Made by a program: the position numbers and the translations under genes
The notes under the pieces: generated by a model
What the model was told of the DNA's origin: nothing
Seen by the model: the letters and a program-made list of their open reading frames with translations, nothing else
Databases searched by the model: none
Shown here: positions 11,122 through 22,354 of the stretch, one piece after another
How positions within the stretch are numbered: the first letter of the stretch is position 1
Layout of the letters: each line of letters starts with the position of its first letter
NCBI GenBank assembly: GCA_016801885.1
Contig: CM028897.1
Coordinates: 10,726,501-10,790,500 of the forward strand
DNA: 64,000 bases
Source of the DNA: Toxotes chatareus
Taxonomy: Eukaryota; Chordata; Actinopteri; Toxotidae
Reading direction: 5' to 3'

Positions 11122-14100
11122 GTAAGAATCCAAACTGAAAGGTGATAAACACTGCCATCACCACCTACCATGGTGGATGGATATCTCACTATTTCTGACA
11201 ATAGTGTGTAGAGTTTGCAAAAAGGTAAATGTCCAGTTGTACTTGTAAAGTGATGAACATGGACAACTTTTTAAGAGGTAAATATTGATATGTCACATTT
11301 GAATATGAAATCATACTCTTGTGATCATAAATTCCCATAAACAAGACAATGTGAGAGCTTATCTCACATTAATTCACTTAACATCAAGTAGCACTTTATA
11401 GCCTGTGGTGCATGTAGAGCACTGATTTGACCTTTGCATGTCACTTGCTTCTGGAGAAGGACGTCCAGACAGAGTGTGCATGGTCCTGTTTAGGACAACT
11501 ACTTCTTTTCTTTGGTTGCATTTGCCAAGAAATTTTACTTCGCTTTTCAGTCACTTCATCTCAAGCAAGGCAAGTATATAGAACCTAAACTAGGCTGGTC
11601 CCGGAGTGATGTTCACTGTATGACAGAGTCTTTATAGTTACCAGTTTATATTAAGAAATAACACATAAAAGGAGTTATGAATGAGTTGAGAATGTCTTCT
11701 GGGTAAACTGGACAGGAAGGTCTGTTAACTTGAGTGCTTATGAAAACTAGTTAATCTGGGTTACAATACCCATCATTGACTCTTGATTCCATTTGGTGGC
11801 TAATGAAAAGGAAAGGGAACGAGTCTGTCCTCTTCTCATCGCCACATCGTGCAAATAATCATCCCTTCAAAGCTCTTTGTCAGCTGGTGAAAATAGCAGT
11901 AAAGCTGGTTTATTTCACACTAGGTGCCCATCAGTTAGGCTTCAGATCAAGCACCTGGGAACTGTCACGTCCTCGGTATGACTTTCCTTTGCTGCCACAG
12001 AAGCTTTTAATAAAACAGAAAAAACACTCCAATTTTCTTTCCACTTTAAGATGCCCATGGCTTCTTTGTGTTTGACAAGAGACAGGATGACAGCTAGCTC
12101 TCTCTCCCTCTATCTCTCTCTCTCTTTAATTACATACAGATTGCGAGTTATGTCCAATTTAATTTCCTCAGAATTTTACCCAGTATTCCCTCTAATGGCT
12201 TCAAAGGGGAGTGATTCTGGGGCGCACTCTAACGAGCCTGATGGAAGGTGGGCAAGCTAAGATTTCGTTTTAATTAGTGTCCTTATGAATAATGTATAGG
12301 CTGCTGAAAGGCTACTGGTCATTGTCCCCCTGCTTGAAACGGAGAGGGTAATGAGAGAACAGGCCAGAGTGTTGTACGCTAGCGGTTTTGGATCAGCAGT
12401 GTGTGTAGTTCTGAAACATTTAATAACCTCAGGTGAAGAAACACATCTATATGTTCGTTTTCTTAACAAGCAAATGATCTGAGATTAACAGCAGACCACA
12501 CCAGGAAACAATAGAGGGTCACCTTTAAATTGTGTTTTGTTTGGGATCAAATTAAGTTTGTGTTGTTAAATTTGTTTCTGTTTCTCTCCATGAACAGAAC
12601 GTGTACTCATGTTCCAACTACAGATTTTGTAGGTGTGTTTTCTTCCCCAGTTCAGTCCTCTTTACTCTATTAAGTGATGGTATTGGTTAAAGCCGTGGAC
12701 TTCCAAGCTGGATTCCCCCTGCATTAGGATGGCTTATAAAAGCCTGAAATGGACACTCTAAAAGCTGTCATTTCCCACCATCTAGTGCACTCTCCCTGGT
12801 TCTGACATTGTGTCACTGCCTTGTTTGGTGGACCCCTAAAAAGACAACAGTCTCTCTGGGGTGTTGAAATGACAAAAATTGGGCATCCCTAAATGTTTTG
12901 TGAACCTTGCTCCAGCCGGCCCATCTTTCTTTCATCTCCCCCATCCCATTCACACAGAGGATGACAGGCTTGGCGACTAAGTGCACTTGGCAGAACAAAA
13001 TACTAGAGAGATGAAGTCTTGGTGGCTTTGGGACAGTTTTTGGAAAAATAACCACTCTTAGTTTTTGCCATTTCAGCCAGAAAATTGTAGCATCATATAT
13101 TGTTGGAGTGGTTTGTTTATTCTGTCCTGTTAATTTGATGGGAAATATCAGTACCATTATGAGTTACGCTTAAAAACAGGATTAGATTTATATTTTAAGT
13201 ACATGATTTAATTCCACTGTGAGAGTAGAATTGGGAAAGGTGATGCTAGGACAGTTGACTACACACATCTTTCCTATGCGGTGAACAAAAGTCTGGGTTG
13301 TAGTGCAATTTTACAGTAAACTGCGTGGGAAGAAAACCACCTTTGTGAATTTGTTTTGAAACGGTTAGAAAATGTGCTTTCTGCCACACTGGGCAGCAGA
13401 CACATCCTTCCTCGACATGGAGAGTGCTAGACCGTCAATTTATACTGGAGCTCCAAATTCTCCATGGTCTCATTTAACTAATTGCACACAGATGGCAGCA
13501 GCAAGCAGATGCAGTTGCCTCACCACACCTCTGCACAGGTGGTTCACTCAGTCATCATTTCGCTCAGTTAATCCCACAGTTTCTTTAGAATTAGATATGC
13601 ATGAGGAAGATGTAGTCTTGTCAGGTCATACAGTGAATTATGCATACAAAATGTTTCATGTCCTTATAAATAACCCAGTCTTTAATTTTTTGATTATATT
13701 TATTTGAGATAAACTAGCACACGTGATCGAAGGGGGTAATTTAAAAGATTAATAAAACTGCATTTTGTGTTTGTCAGGTTGGGCTGTTTTAATTGTTGTT
13801 AGTACTATTTCTGTCTGTTTTAATTGACACTCAATTTAAATCTACTCAGTGAAGTTTTCTTGTAAATAAATGAATGTTTGCATTCTGTATACCTTTCCTC
13901 AAAGCTGTGAATCCGGCATTGTTTACTTTTAAGTTTACTTCCTAGTAGACTTCTTCTTCAAGTGGTTAAATATTTCGTGTAAAACTCAGTTGTTAGCTTT
14001 TGGTTGATAGCCATGGTAGTTACTGGTGAGAGTAAAAAGCTTTAAGAAAGAAACTTTAATAAGAACCATAATAATATATGCAAAGTATCAATTTTCTCAG

Positions 14101-14162
14101 TGGTAAAAACACTGAATCTTCTCCAGTATGTGTTTAAAAACAATCTCACACTCCCTCCTTAG
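11122..14162 (+). other. Intron 4 (3.0 kb)
   Basis: AT-leaning sequence with a CT-rich tract at about 12095-12126. No exon, RNA gene or mobile element could be supported. A TATA-like string at 12732-12740 (cttataaaag) has no supporting context. The acceptor is ctccctccttag. Confidence 0.55.
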
Positions 14163-14262
14163 ATTCTGAACCGAAAGAATGGTGAGATTGAGGAGATGAA
14201 GAGCATGTACCGGGCCAAGCAGAAGGAATCGGATGAGATGATCCGTAAGCTGGAGAAGAAAG
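14163..14262 (+). CDS. cep112: cep112 exon 5
   Basis: One hundred bases, phase 0 in and phase 1 out, so the last G is completed by TT of exon 6 to give valine. The peptide starts ILNRKNGEIEEMKSMYRAKQ and ends MIRKLEKK. It aligns to human 'ILDRKNNEIEELK..YRSKQ..ETIRKLEKK'. Donor gtgaga is good. This is one of only three non-phase-0 junctions in the window. Confidence 0.96.
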
Positions 14263-14712
14263 GTGAGAGGTCACAAGAATTCAGGGTTAACTGGGAGGAT
14301 GTTTATACTAGTGTCTCTGAACACTCAGAGTAAAAAGCCCAAAAAGATGCAGTTCCACAAGAGACTGCAGTGGTGTAGAGTGATGTTCTCCAGCTGTGTT
14401 GCTCAATCCAAAGTTTAATCACATAATATGAGCTTTTTTCTTCATGCTTAATTTTCTCCTCCCTGTTCCTCTCCTACTCCTCTCCTCTCTGCTCTTTCAT
14501 CTGTCTCAAAAAGATTTTGATGAGAAACATATACGCTTGGCAAAGAGACGCGCTACTGGCCATTAGATAGAAGCAATGTCTTTACTGACATTGATTTACT
14601 GACAGCACAACAATGAGCATGAGTATATGTGTCTGAATGTGTGGACATCTACGTACATACCCTGAGGCAGGGCCTGACTGCTCTGTGTGTATGTGTGTGT
14701 GCTCTCCCACAG
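14263..14712 (+). other. Intron 5 (450 bases)
   Basis: Pyrimidine-rich CTCCT stretch at 14456-14494 and a TG-rich run just before the acceptor ctctcccacag. Nothing else seen. Confidence 0.6.
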
Positions 14713-14831
14713 TTCAAAGTCTGCTGCGGGAATCCCAGGTCATCTGCGAGAGCAAAGAGAAGCAGATTGCTGAGCTGAAGAAGATGTCGGATCAGAGCGC
14801 CGACTCCCTGAAAAACGAGTGGGAGAAGAAG
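14713..14831 (+). CDS. cep112: cep112 exon 6
   Basis: One hundred and nineteen bases, phase 1 in and phase 0 out. With the leading G from exon 5 it reads VQSLLRESQVICESKEKQIA and ends DSLKNEWEKK. Exons 5 and 6 together are 73 codons. The match to human 'VQTLIRDCQVI.ETKE.QIAELKK' is clear. Donor gtatga is moderate. Confidence 0.96.
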
Positions 14832-15386
14832 GTATGAGGAAAAGTTGAAGGGCTAGGATATTCTGCAGCCCAACCCCCTGTAAGAAGCCCTGAGCCACAG
14901 GAAGACTGTTTGATAGCATGAGACCAGCACCACTTCACTGCAAGCAGCCAGACCCTGCTGTACTGTTATATATATTTAAAAAATCCTTATTCTTTCATGC
15001 TGTGCTGAAAGCATTAATTTTTTAGTGCTTAAAAATTAATGCTCTCTGTCCTGGGTAAATTGTGTTTTCACTCTTGATAGCACTAGCTTATCTCGCTGCT
15101 GGGGTTCAGTAAGATCCTAATAAAATTTCCACTGATCTCTTCAGGGTCACTTAGTGTGTGATGAGCAACCTCGTGGAACAGTTTTCCTCAAATGTAATTA
15201 AAAAACCTACGCAGCCATATAAATGACATTTATTCCCCTTGAGTAAGTGATATGTAACACGTCTAAAGAAATTGATTCCATGAAAAGACAACTGATAATA
15301 GAAACACAAGTAGCAAGCAGAGCACCATGGAAACACAGGAGAGAAAAGCTCTGTGACTGAAATGGTGTCATCCTCTGCCCTTCCAG
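14832..15386 (+). other. Intron 6 (555 bases)
   Basis: Contains a 13-base perfect inverted repeat at 15010-15022 and 15031-15043 (AGCATTAATTTTT and its complement). Otherwise AT-leaning with no supported feature. The acceptor is gcccttccag. Confidence 0.6.
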
Positions 15387-15530
15387 CTGCATGCTGCTGT
15401 GACAGAGATGGAGCAGGAGAAGATTGAATTGCAGAAGAAACACACCGAGAACATCCAAGAGCTGCTGGAGGACACCAACCTTAGACTGGCCAGGATGGAG
15501 ACTGAGTATAATGCGCGATCACAGGCTACT
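15387..15530 (+). CDS. cep112: cep112 exon 7
   Basis: One hundred and forty-four bases, 48 codons, phase 0 to 0. It contains the peptide KKHTENIQELLEDTNLRLAR, which is nearly identical to human CEP112 and was the clearest identifier in the window. It ends ETEYNARSQAT with a strong donor gtgagt. Entirely coiled coil. Confidence 0.97.
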
Positions 15531-15548
15531 GTGAGTACAGGAACAGGC

Positions 15549-15564
15549 GTGTGTGTGTGTGTGT
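15549..15564. repeat. (GT)8 microsatellite
   Basis: Simple GT run starting 18 bases after the exon 7 donor. Confidence 0.9.
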
Positions 15565-15574
15565 AGTATGTTTA

Positions 15575-15780
15575 CTCTAGTACTCTACTTAAGTACAGTT
15601 TTGCAGTACCATTTTATGCTTTCACTTTTACTTCACTACTTTTCTGAGGGAATATTGTACTTTTTTCTCCACTACATTTTTCTGACAGCTACAATTGCTA
15701 GTTATTTTTTAATTAAGATTTTACAGTGAAAAAACCATATGATGACTTTATAAAATGCAATGCATGGTTAAAGCTTTGTC
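15575..15780 (+). repeat. Fragment of a common teleost interspersed repeat
   Basis: The string 'ctctacttaagtacag', then 'gagggaatattgtactttt', 'ctccactacatttttctgac' and 'aaaaccatatgatgacttta' follows the order of an abundant fish repeat I recognise (poly 'TACTTTTACTTAAGTA' type). Class and name are uncertain and the copy is partial; its far half is not present. Confidence 0.5.
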
Positions 15781-16897
15781 CAACCTTTTTGATTTGTGAC
15801 CTCTCATAAAAAAGCAACGTCTGCTTAGGGGACATTGCCATGTTTCAGATGCCCATCAGTTGTTAGCGCTTACACCAAAAGGGAATAAATACATAATGAA
15901 AAGGTTTAGATTTAATTTAGATATTGATCTTTGTGAGTTAAACTTTAATTTTGTCGCCACATCACATTATTTAAAGGCACTGAAAACCTTTCACATTGGA
16001 GACTCCAAATGGCATCATTTAATTTTAATTTTAACTCTACTCTGACTTTGTGTGACATGATTTGACTTTGGTTTGTTATAATCATGTTAATTTAATCTGT
16101 TTGTGATCCTCACTTTATGCTAAAGGGAGTGCAGCTTTTGGAGATTTATCCTTTACAGCAGCAGGAGATTCAAGTGTTCCGACACTTCGTGTGGGCAGGT
16201 TATTTTCTGTACCCAACACCAGACTTTCACTGGAACAAACAGGATTCTGGGTGACAAGATGGGTGTATTTTTTTTGCATAAAACCTTTGCCTTGTTTAGC
16301 TCTAAGTGTATACGTCTGTCATATCTCTAATTATAAAATAGTGGCCACTTTATGCCTCAAATGAAAGGAGGCAAGAATGACTCTCATATCTTATATGTGT
16401 CACGCTTACAAGGATCTTTGATCCAAGTGTGTATTAAAACATACTCATGGCAGTGGTCATGCTTGAAGATGTACTTGCACACATACATACACGCACCTCC
16501 CACAGCCACTTTTTCTGTTTCTTTGATGTCATATGAAAGTACTTTGGTTTTAAGTGGGATCACGCACATTTCATTAGTGGGGATCATCAACACCAGAGGC
16601 CCGTTGAATGCAGTATTTCAGAAATAGTATTGTTATCAGTATCAGCATTCATGGGCTGTCATACGCATCACACATATACACATATTGCTCCTGGCCTTAA
16701 TCTGTCAGCAGGCTCATATTTAAAAGGCATCAAACACTGGACAGTGCGGGGCCGGTGGTAAGGCCCCTATTTTAATAATTAAAGACAGACGAGGCCCCAG
16801 AGAATGTAAAGAACCCTCTGTCGTTTTAAATTAGCTGCTGTCCTGCCGTGAGTTTGGGCTGACCTACTCACACACCTAGGATAGGGTGAGATAAAGG

Positions 16898-16956
16898 CTG
16901 AGATAAAGTCTTTTTGAACACCCTAGGATAGGGTGTTCAAAAAGACTTTATCTCAG
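16898..16956. repeat. Perfect 28-base inverted repeat with a 3-base spacer
   Basis: Left arm 16898-16925 and right arm 16929-16956 are exact reverse complements, separated by GGA. A 14-base direct repeat (CCTAGGATAGGGTG) occurs at 16875-16888 and again across the spacer at 16922-16935. GAGATAAAG is also repeated at 16888-16896 and 16899-16907. No transposon ends or target duplication are visible, so a local template-switch event is more likely than an insertion. Confidence 0.95.
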
Positions 16957-19099
16957 GTGAGTTATTATAGCACTCATGTGGCATGGTTGCTGTCTCTGAG
17001 CTTTATGCTTCAGGGTCAAGGTTGTCTTGTGTTTTTAATGTGTCTTGCTCTGTTGACTTGTTATTTATAGGAGTAAAGAAATTTTAAGATATCAGCCAGA
17101 AGACCTGAGTGTATCCAGTACACAGACATTTTGTGCTTGTAAATTACTGAGTCCTACACAGTTTTGAATGTGTAGCCATGAGCATCCAGTTCGTACAGTA
17201 AATGACACTATGGGCTCATCTGTTTTAGGCCTCTACTACTCCTGTACTCACTATGGGGGGGTAGAGATGCCAATAAAAGTTCATACCCAGGACACAATGT
17301 GAAAAGTTCACTCAGTACACATGTAACGCATGCAGGCCAAGACAAACCCAGATTGATGATTCATGCTCATTCAAATACAGCACACTGGATCTGGTTTAAT
17401 AACAGTGAAACGAAGAATGTTCATCTTCCCATCGCTACCTAGTTGGATTTTTATCCAGAGCAGAGATCTCACAAGGGGCTTTCAGATATGTTAGATGATG
17501 TTATTTTTGGACCTTACCTATGCACAGGGCAGAACAGATAGAATAACCGAGTAGGTGTTTGAAAATAAAGACGAGCCGGTATCTGCCTCGGTTTTGCACC
17601 AGCCAAATGACTGTAGTTCATGCATGTCCATATCCATATGAATGATAATGGAGAAGTTGTGTAGTTGTTAGCGATGCTCTAGTAGCAATATCTTTCTCAT
17701 TTGTACTGCTAATATTTCGCTGATTGTTTAGCTAGTATTTTGTTATCGTTTCTTCCAAGGAGTTTGTCACATATCTGTAATAATAGCACCAGAATAGTTA
17801 ATAACACTTAAATTACTTAAGTCTGCAATGCCTTATACAAATACGTAATCATATTTAACCTTTAAAAATATCTCTTGGAAAAACAGGGCTTTTCATGTGC
17901 TTTTTTGGGTTTGTGAAACTCTTATCTAACCACTGAAAAGATGCAGGGTTTCGGATGATGCATTGGTCTCTGCAGGTTTAGTGCTTCTGTCACTGTGCAA
18001 CATACTGCAAGTTTCAGGCTTAAACTGACCCAGTAACAAGTTTAGAGTTGCCATCAATGAAAGGGCCATATTGAATACACACACGACATAGCATTCCATT
18101 CGTACCGCAGCCAAAGGTACTGCGTTAGCCACTGTACTTTTTTGTGTCTTTTTTTTTTTTTTAAGTAATCAGCTATAGAGTACTTCAGCCAATGAAGAAG
18201 AAAACATACTACTTTCAGCCACAATGGCTAACACAGTACTTGGGCTGGAGGGGCACCAAAACAACCTAATGATCATCATGCACTTGCACAGGAATGCAAA
18301 CACGAAAAACTTTAACTTAAGCACACTCTCAAAGTATGGTCGCAGTCGGTCCACTGTGTATTCTGTCTTCATTTCTTGTGGCTTATGCGAGACTTTTTCC
18401 TCCACTTACTGCTGTCTCTCTAACACTAGTATTTGAAAGACAACATGCATGCATGCACACAGCCTGACAAGCCTGACAGTCCTCAGGAGATGAGTGATGC
18501 AGGCCTCCAGTTGCTGGCCTTAGTTCTGACACTCAAACTGTAAAAGGTCATCACTCACTCTGTATGAATTTTTTGTTACAAAAATTCCTTTTTTTTTTTT
18601 CCTCCATCTTCAAAGACTTTATCACTTCTAAATCTCTGAAGGGGAACAGAGCTCATAATGTGGCATGTGTAGTCTGCGCTTAACACCTAGTAATTCTCTT
18701 CCAAATTACCTAATTAAGACACATCATTTGCTCCCACTGAGTGTGTCCAGGTGTACCCAGTCCAGCTTCAGTATGGAGAGGTGCTTCTTCTCATCTCCTG
18801 CCAGAAAGCTAAGTGTCAGCACGCGCCCTAGCACAACAGGGGCCCCTTGTTCCTTTTCTCAGCACCCTACACTGCTAACACAAAGACAAAAAACTCTCTC
18901 ACCAGCTTTGCTGGGCGCTGCTGCTCTCATACTTTTTCAAACACACCGCTCCCTCCTTCCTCTCCCATCATTCCACCTTCTGTCATCGCCAGACTCTGTC
19001 ATCATCTAGATCTACTAGCACGCTCCATCTTTAATCAGTGCCCCGTCATCGCCTCTATCAGCCTGCCCACACTGCATTCCATGTTGTCATATGCACACT

Positions 19100-19118
19100 C
19101 ACACACACACACACACAC
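19100..19118. repeat. (CA)n microsatellite
   Basis: About nine CA units in intron 7. Confidence 0.9.
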
Positions 19119-19376
19119 TTGCACATGCTGGGGGACAGTATGCAGAGAGGGGACATTTCATCGACACAGTGCCGGAAGAAGCTGTCTGCATCAGTTGGAC
19201 TTTGATCATTTTTTTTTTATTGAAAATCAGAAACCTCAAACAACAACACTGAAATAACTCTCTCCTAAGTTTGGCAGTAATGGAATTTATTAGTGTATGG
19301 TGGAGTAAAATTTATTCAGTTCATTCAGGCTTTTGGAAAGTGAGTCCATAAGTTCCAAGTATGCGGTTGGGTTTTC

Positions 19377-19513
19377 TTGTGCATAACCATCCATACACTG
19401 TAACGTCCCCGGTTTGAGTCTGGCTGGGGACCTTTGTAGCATGTCTTTTCCCATCTCTCTCCTCCTATCTCCCTGCTGTCAACTATAAATAAAAGCACAA
19501 AAATATCTTAAAT
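19377..19513 (+). mobile_element. 5'-truncated tRNA-related SINE fragment
   Basis: A B-box-like GGTTTGAGTCT at 19411-19421 is followed by 'ggggacctttgtagcatgtc', a CT-rich body and an 'aactataaataaaagcacaa' tail that ends in an A/T stretch. This is the usual layout of a common fish SINE. A good A box is not present upstream, so the 5' end is truncated or decayed. No target duplication was identified. Confidence 0.5.
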
Positions 19514-19970
19514 CTTTCTCCTTAAATTAAACCTAAATCATTTTCTACCTTAAAACATTTGAATAGCCCATCTTTCCGGAAACCATTTTTAAGTTTACTG
19601 TTATTGTCACATTGCTGCCTTTTACAGAACATTGCCACCAACAACTCCTAAAATTTGGAATGTTGTGAAACCAATACAACAACTGATTTCCATACTGTGT
19701 AAGTGTACAAGCTCAAGTTGTTTTTCTAGCAGACCTGAAATATGTTAAAAATAAAAAAGTGAAATGTAGGGTACCATGGTTTCCAAATGGGAGAATTACG
19801 TTTTAAGACTGTATTGCCATGATGACTAGATGAACAATACAGACAGAAATAATTTAACTTGTGTAGCAGTGAAAGGGCTTCTGCTGGTTTGACCTTCGGT
19901 GCAGTTTGTATAGAGAAGATATTTTTAGTTTTTGATGACTTACAGCTTTCTGTGTATCCATGTGATCCAG

Positions 19971-20125
19971 GAGCAAACGGTGCGTGAGCTGGAGCTACGG
20001 GTGAAACAGCAGTCAGTGGAGGTGGAAAAGGGCAACACACTGCGTCAGAAGGTGACACAGGAGAAGGCCCAGTTGGAGATACACATTGCATCAATCAGCG
20101 CTGAACTTCAGGAGGCCAACAGAAG
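19971..20125 (+). CDS. cep112: cep112 exon 8
   Basis: One hundred and fifty-five bases, phase 0 in, phase 2 out. It reads EQTVRELELRVKQQSVEVEK onward and ends ISAELQEANR plus two bases. The split codon AG+G gives arginine, matching human 'ELQEVKARRNTLHKEK'. The donor is AAG followed by GTCTGG, with C at +3 and a weak +4 to +6. The gapless match to human across the junction supports it. Confidence 0.93.
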
Positions 20126-20447
20126 GTCTGGAACTGTTTGACATGTCAAATGAGAGAGCAGTAAAATTGGGAAGAAATGTACAGTGATGAAGAGGATACA
20201 AATGTTCTTATCTATACACATATACTGTTAATTTGGAGAGCTAATCAAATCTGCGTGCAGACATCCCATTACTAGCTGGTTAAAATGCACTTAATTTTAA
20301 CAAAGCTGTTTGAGAACTTGTTTTCAAATAACATGTTCCTATCAGAGGTGAAGGTAACACAAAGGGAAGATAAAGTGACTCATTTAATAATTTAACTGGG
20401 AAGTTGGAACAGGTCAGTGTCTGAATCAAGCTCTTAACTGTCCTCAG
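20126..20447 (+). other. Intron 8 (322 bases)
   Basis: AT-leaning, no feature seen. Starts with the weak donor gtctgg and ends with the acceptor ctgtcctcag. Confidence 0.7.
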
Positions 20448-20577
20448 GACCACAGTGCTGCAAAAGGAGAAGGAGCAGCAGGGTGAGCAGTACGAGCAGA
20501 CCGTGAAGAAGCTCCAAGCCAAACATGAGACTGACCTGAGCCACTTACATCAGGAACATGCTCTGTCTGCTGCTAAG
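20448..20577 (+). CDS. cep112: cep112 exon 9
   Basis: One hundred and thirty bases, phase 2 in, phase 0 out. It encodes TTVLQKEKEQQGEQYEQTVK and ends LSHLHQEHALSAAK, aligned to human 'LLKQEHALSASK'. The donor is AAG followed by GTCCAC, which departs from the GTRAGT consensus at +3, +4, +5 and +6. The next 108 bases remain open in the same frame, so intron retention is possible. Confidence 0.93.
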
Positions 20578-20685
20578 GTCCACATTACCCCAGCTCCTAA
20601 ATCTGTTGTTGAAAAGTACAAAATACGGAACCTTTTACCAAATTTAGCCTTTTTTTTCTTTTTCTTCTCTGTTTCCCTCGTCCAG
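20578..20685 (+). other. Intron 9: 108 bases, open and in frame
   Basis: Exactly 36 codons long with no stop in the reading frame of the flanking exons. Retained, it would add a segment beginning VHITPAPKSVVEKYK and containing six phenylalanines from the pyrimidine tract, which does not look like coiled coil. The acceptor (tttccctcgtccag) is good and the donor poor. The gapless join of exons 9 and 10 to human CEP112 says it is normally removed. Confidence 0.8.
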
Positions 20686-20778
20686 GCCTCTGAAGTTATA
20701 GAAGACTTCGAGAAAACTGTAGCTCAGCTCAAACAGCAGCTGCAGGACAGTGAACATCGAAGACACCAGCAAGTCAGG
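20686..20778 (+). CDS. cep112: cep112 exon 10
   Basis: Ninety-three bases, 31 codons, phase 0 to 0. It begins ASEVIEDFEKTVAQLKQQLQ and ends HRRHQQVR, corresponding to human 'ASSMIEELEQNVCQLKQQLQ'. The donor gtatgt is good. Pure coiled coil. Confidence 0.95.
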
Positions 20779-20998
20779 GTATGTTGTGGTTGGTGGAGGT
20801 GTGAGTGTATTTTTATGTGCATATGTGTACACGCCTTGGTGTTTACATGTATAACTCATCTGTACACTAACAGTATGCATCTCTTCTGTTGTGACTGCAG
20901 TAAAACCAGTGTGTCTGAGATAGGCTTTCACACAATACATTGTTTATGTGCAAACGTGTCACAGTATTCAATATTATCTCACTTGTTCTTTCTTTCAG

Positions 20999-21058
20999 GA
21001 TCAAGAGATGAAGTTTCAACAAGAAAAAGATGAACTACAGATCAACTGTGAGAGAAAG
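20999..21058 (+). CDS. cep112: cep112 exon 11
   Basis: Sixty bases, 20 codons (DQEMKFQQEKDELQINCERK), phase 0 to 0, acceptor ttctttcag, donor gtagtg. It matches human 'RDQENKFQMEK'. It follows exon 10 after a 220-base intron (20779-20998) that carries nothing notable. Confidence 0.93.
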
Positions 21059-22274
21059 GTAGTGTGTAACTAGCACCTTCAGAAAAACTGATCCACTGAG
21101 CTCCATAGCTTCTGTCGTTGCATTAAAACAGCCCTGGACAAAGTGATTACGGTCAAGCAGAGATCAATGCACGGAGTCACATGTTCCTTTTGGTTCCCCT
21201 TACTTTTAGATTTTATGTCTGGTCTCGTAAAGTTAGAGCTGTGATTAACAGGTAGATGTAAGATTGGACAAAGAGATGAAGGAAGATGGGAATTTTATCA
21301 TTTAGCTGAAGAGTTATCAAGCAAAGAAAGTTGAGAATGGGTGTTGTAAGCAAATCCAAATAAACTTACTGAGTCACTCTGCAAAAGAGGACGTTTAAAA
21401 GGGACATTTTTCTGTCTGAAGCATGCACTGTCAGTGTACCCAGGCCTACACTTAATTGCACCCAGTTCTTTACTTTTGAGGGACCCTCTTCAAAGCCATG
21501 GTGCATAGTCATAAACCATAGAGTACAGAGTCCATTGTTAATGATTTGAGTTGGTCCAGACCAGGCCAGACTTCTTGGTTGAAGATCAGATTTAAAGACT
21601 GTACTGCACCTGGGTCATCTTCAAAGTGCCACAATTCCATTGTGTGTGTTGGTGGCAGACTGGCATACCCAGAGACGGGCCCCTCTGTCTCATGCATCTG
21701 CAAGAACTTAACAGGCCTCTGTGCACTTTCAGGGTCAGGGAGAATTTAAATTAAACTTCTCTAAAAGAAAGTTTGGTTTTGAAGTCTTTGTGTTTTCTTC
21801 AAACATAGTCTGTTTTTAATATATTTTTTTATTCCGTCCTTGTAATCAACCTGCATCTTTTTCCACCTTTCATTTTTTCTTTCTACAAGATGACATGAGA
21901 TGAAAACAGCGAAAGAACGAGGAGTCAGTTGTTCATTTTCCTTTCTGTTTCTGCTGGAAACATTCCTCTTTCCACGTTAGTAGATCTCTAAATGAGACAC
22001 ATGAAGGAGGCCAGAATATGGTATCTGGACATATGGCTGCCATAGATCCAGAGTGAGAGGCCCTCTGTGCAGGCAGAGAGGCTCAGATGGTACTTTTGAT
22101 GGGGTGATAGAGAGAAGAGACGAGACCAGATGAACAAGGTCACAGACGGGAGAGTTTTGTTGAGTGATGCTTGATGGCGTCTGCTGTTGCACTCACTTAA
22201 ACTTCTCCTCTCTCTCTCCCCCTCCCTCCCTCCCTCGTTTACTCTCCCTTTCTCTCTCTCACACACTCTTTCAG
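21059..22274 (+). other. Intron 11 (1.2 kb)
   Basis: The last 75 bases are a long CT/C-rich tract (22201-22274) with four C3+ runs. The rest is unremarkable. Confidence 0.6.
22218..22234 (-). other. G-quadruplex motif on the minus strand within the exon 12 polypyrimidine tract
   Basis: Four C runs (5, 3, 3, 3) with single T spacers on the + strand give a one-base-loop G-quadruplex motif on the template strand, about 40 bases before exon 12. In the pre-mRNA the same tract is C-rich and could bind poly(C)-binding proteins. Confidence 0.6.
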
Positions 22275-22354
22275 GTTTTAGCAATCCACAGAGAGGTGGA
22301 GAAGGAGAAATCAGAGGCTAAGAGGAAGATAGCCAAACTAGAAGATGCACTCAG
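22275..22354 (+). CDS. cep112: cep112 exon 12
   Basis: Eighty bases, phase 0 in, phase 2 out. It encodes VLAIHREVEKEKSEAKRKIA and KLEDAL plus AG of the split arginine codon. It corresponds to the human stretch ending 'KKIHKFEEALK', with lower identity in the first half. The donor is gtacag, weak after +4. Exon 12 plus 13 total 216 bases, so the pair is frame-neutral but neither alone is. Confidence 0.92.

Larger units (their letters stand above)
15531..19970 (+). other. Intron 7 (4.4 kb)
   Basis: Carries a GT microsatellite (15549-15564), a teleost repeat fragment (15575-15780), a striking perfect fold-back (16898-16956), a CA microsatellite (19100-19118) and a SINE fragment (19377-19513). 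No exon was recognised. The acceptor is tgtgatccag. Confidence 0.6.

Noticed and set aside
12732..12740. TATA-like CTTATAAAAG and a similar GTATAAAAAG at 3525
   Set aside because: Isolated strings in AT-leaning introns with no initiator, CpG or downstream exon.
16898..16956. Hairpin as a microRNA precursor
   Set aside because: Stem is perfect but only 28 bases with a 3-base loop, too short and tight for a normal pre-miRNA.
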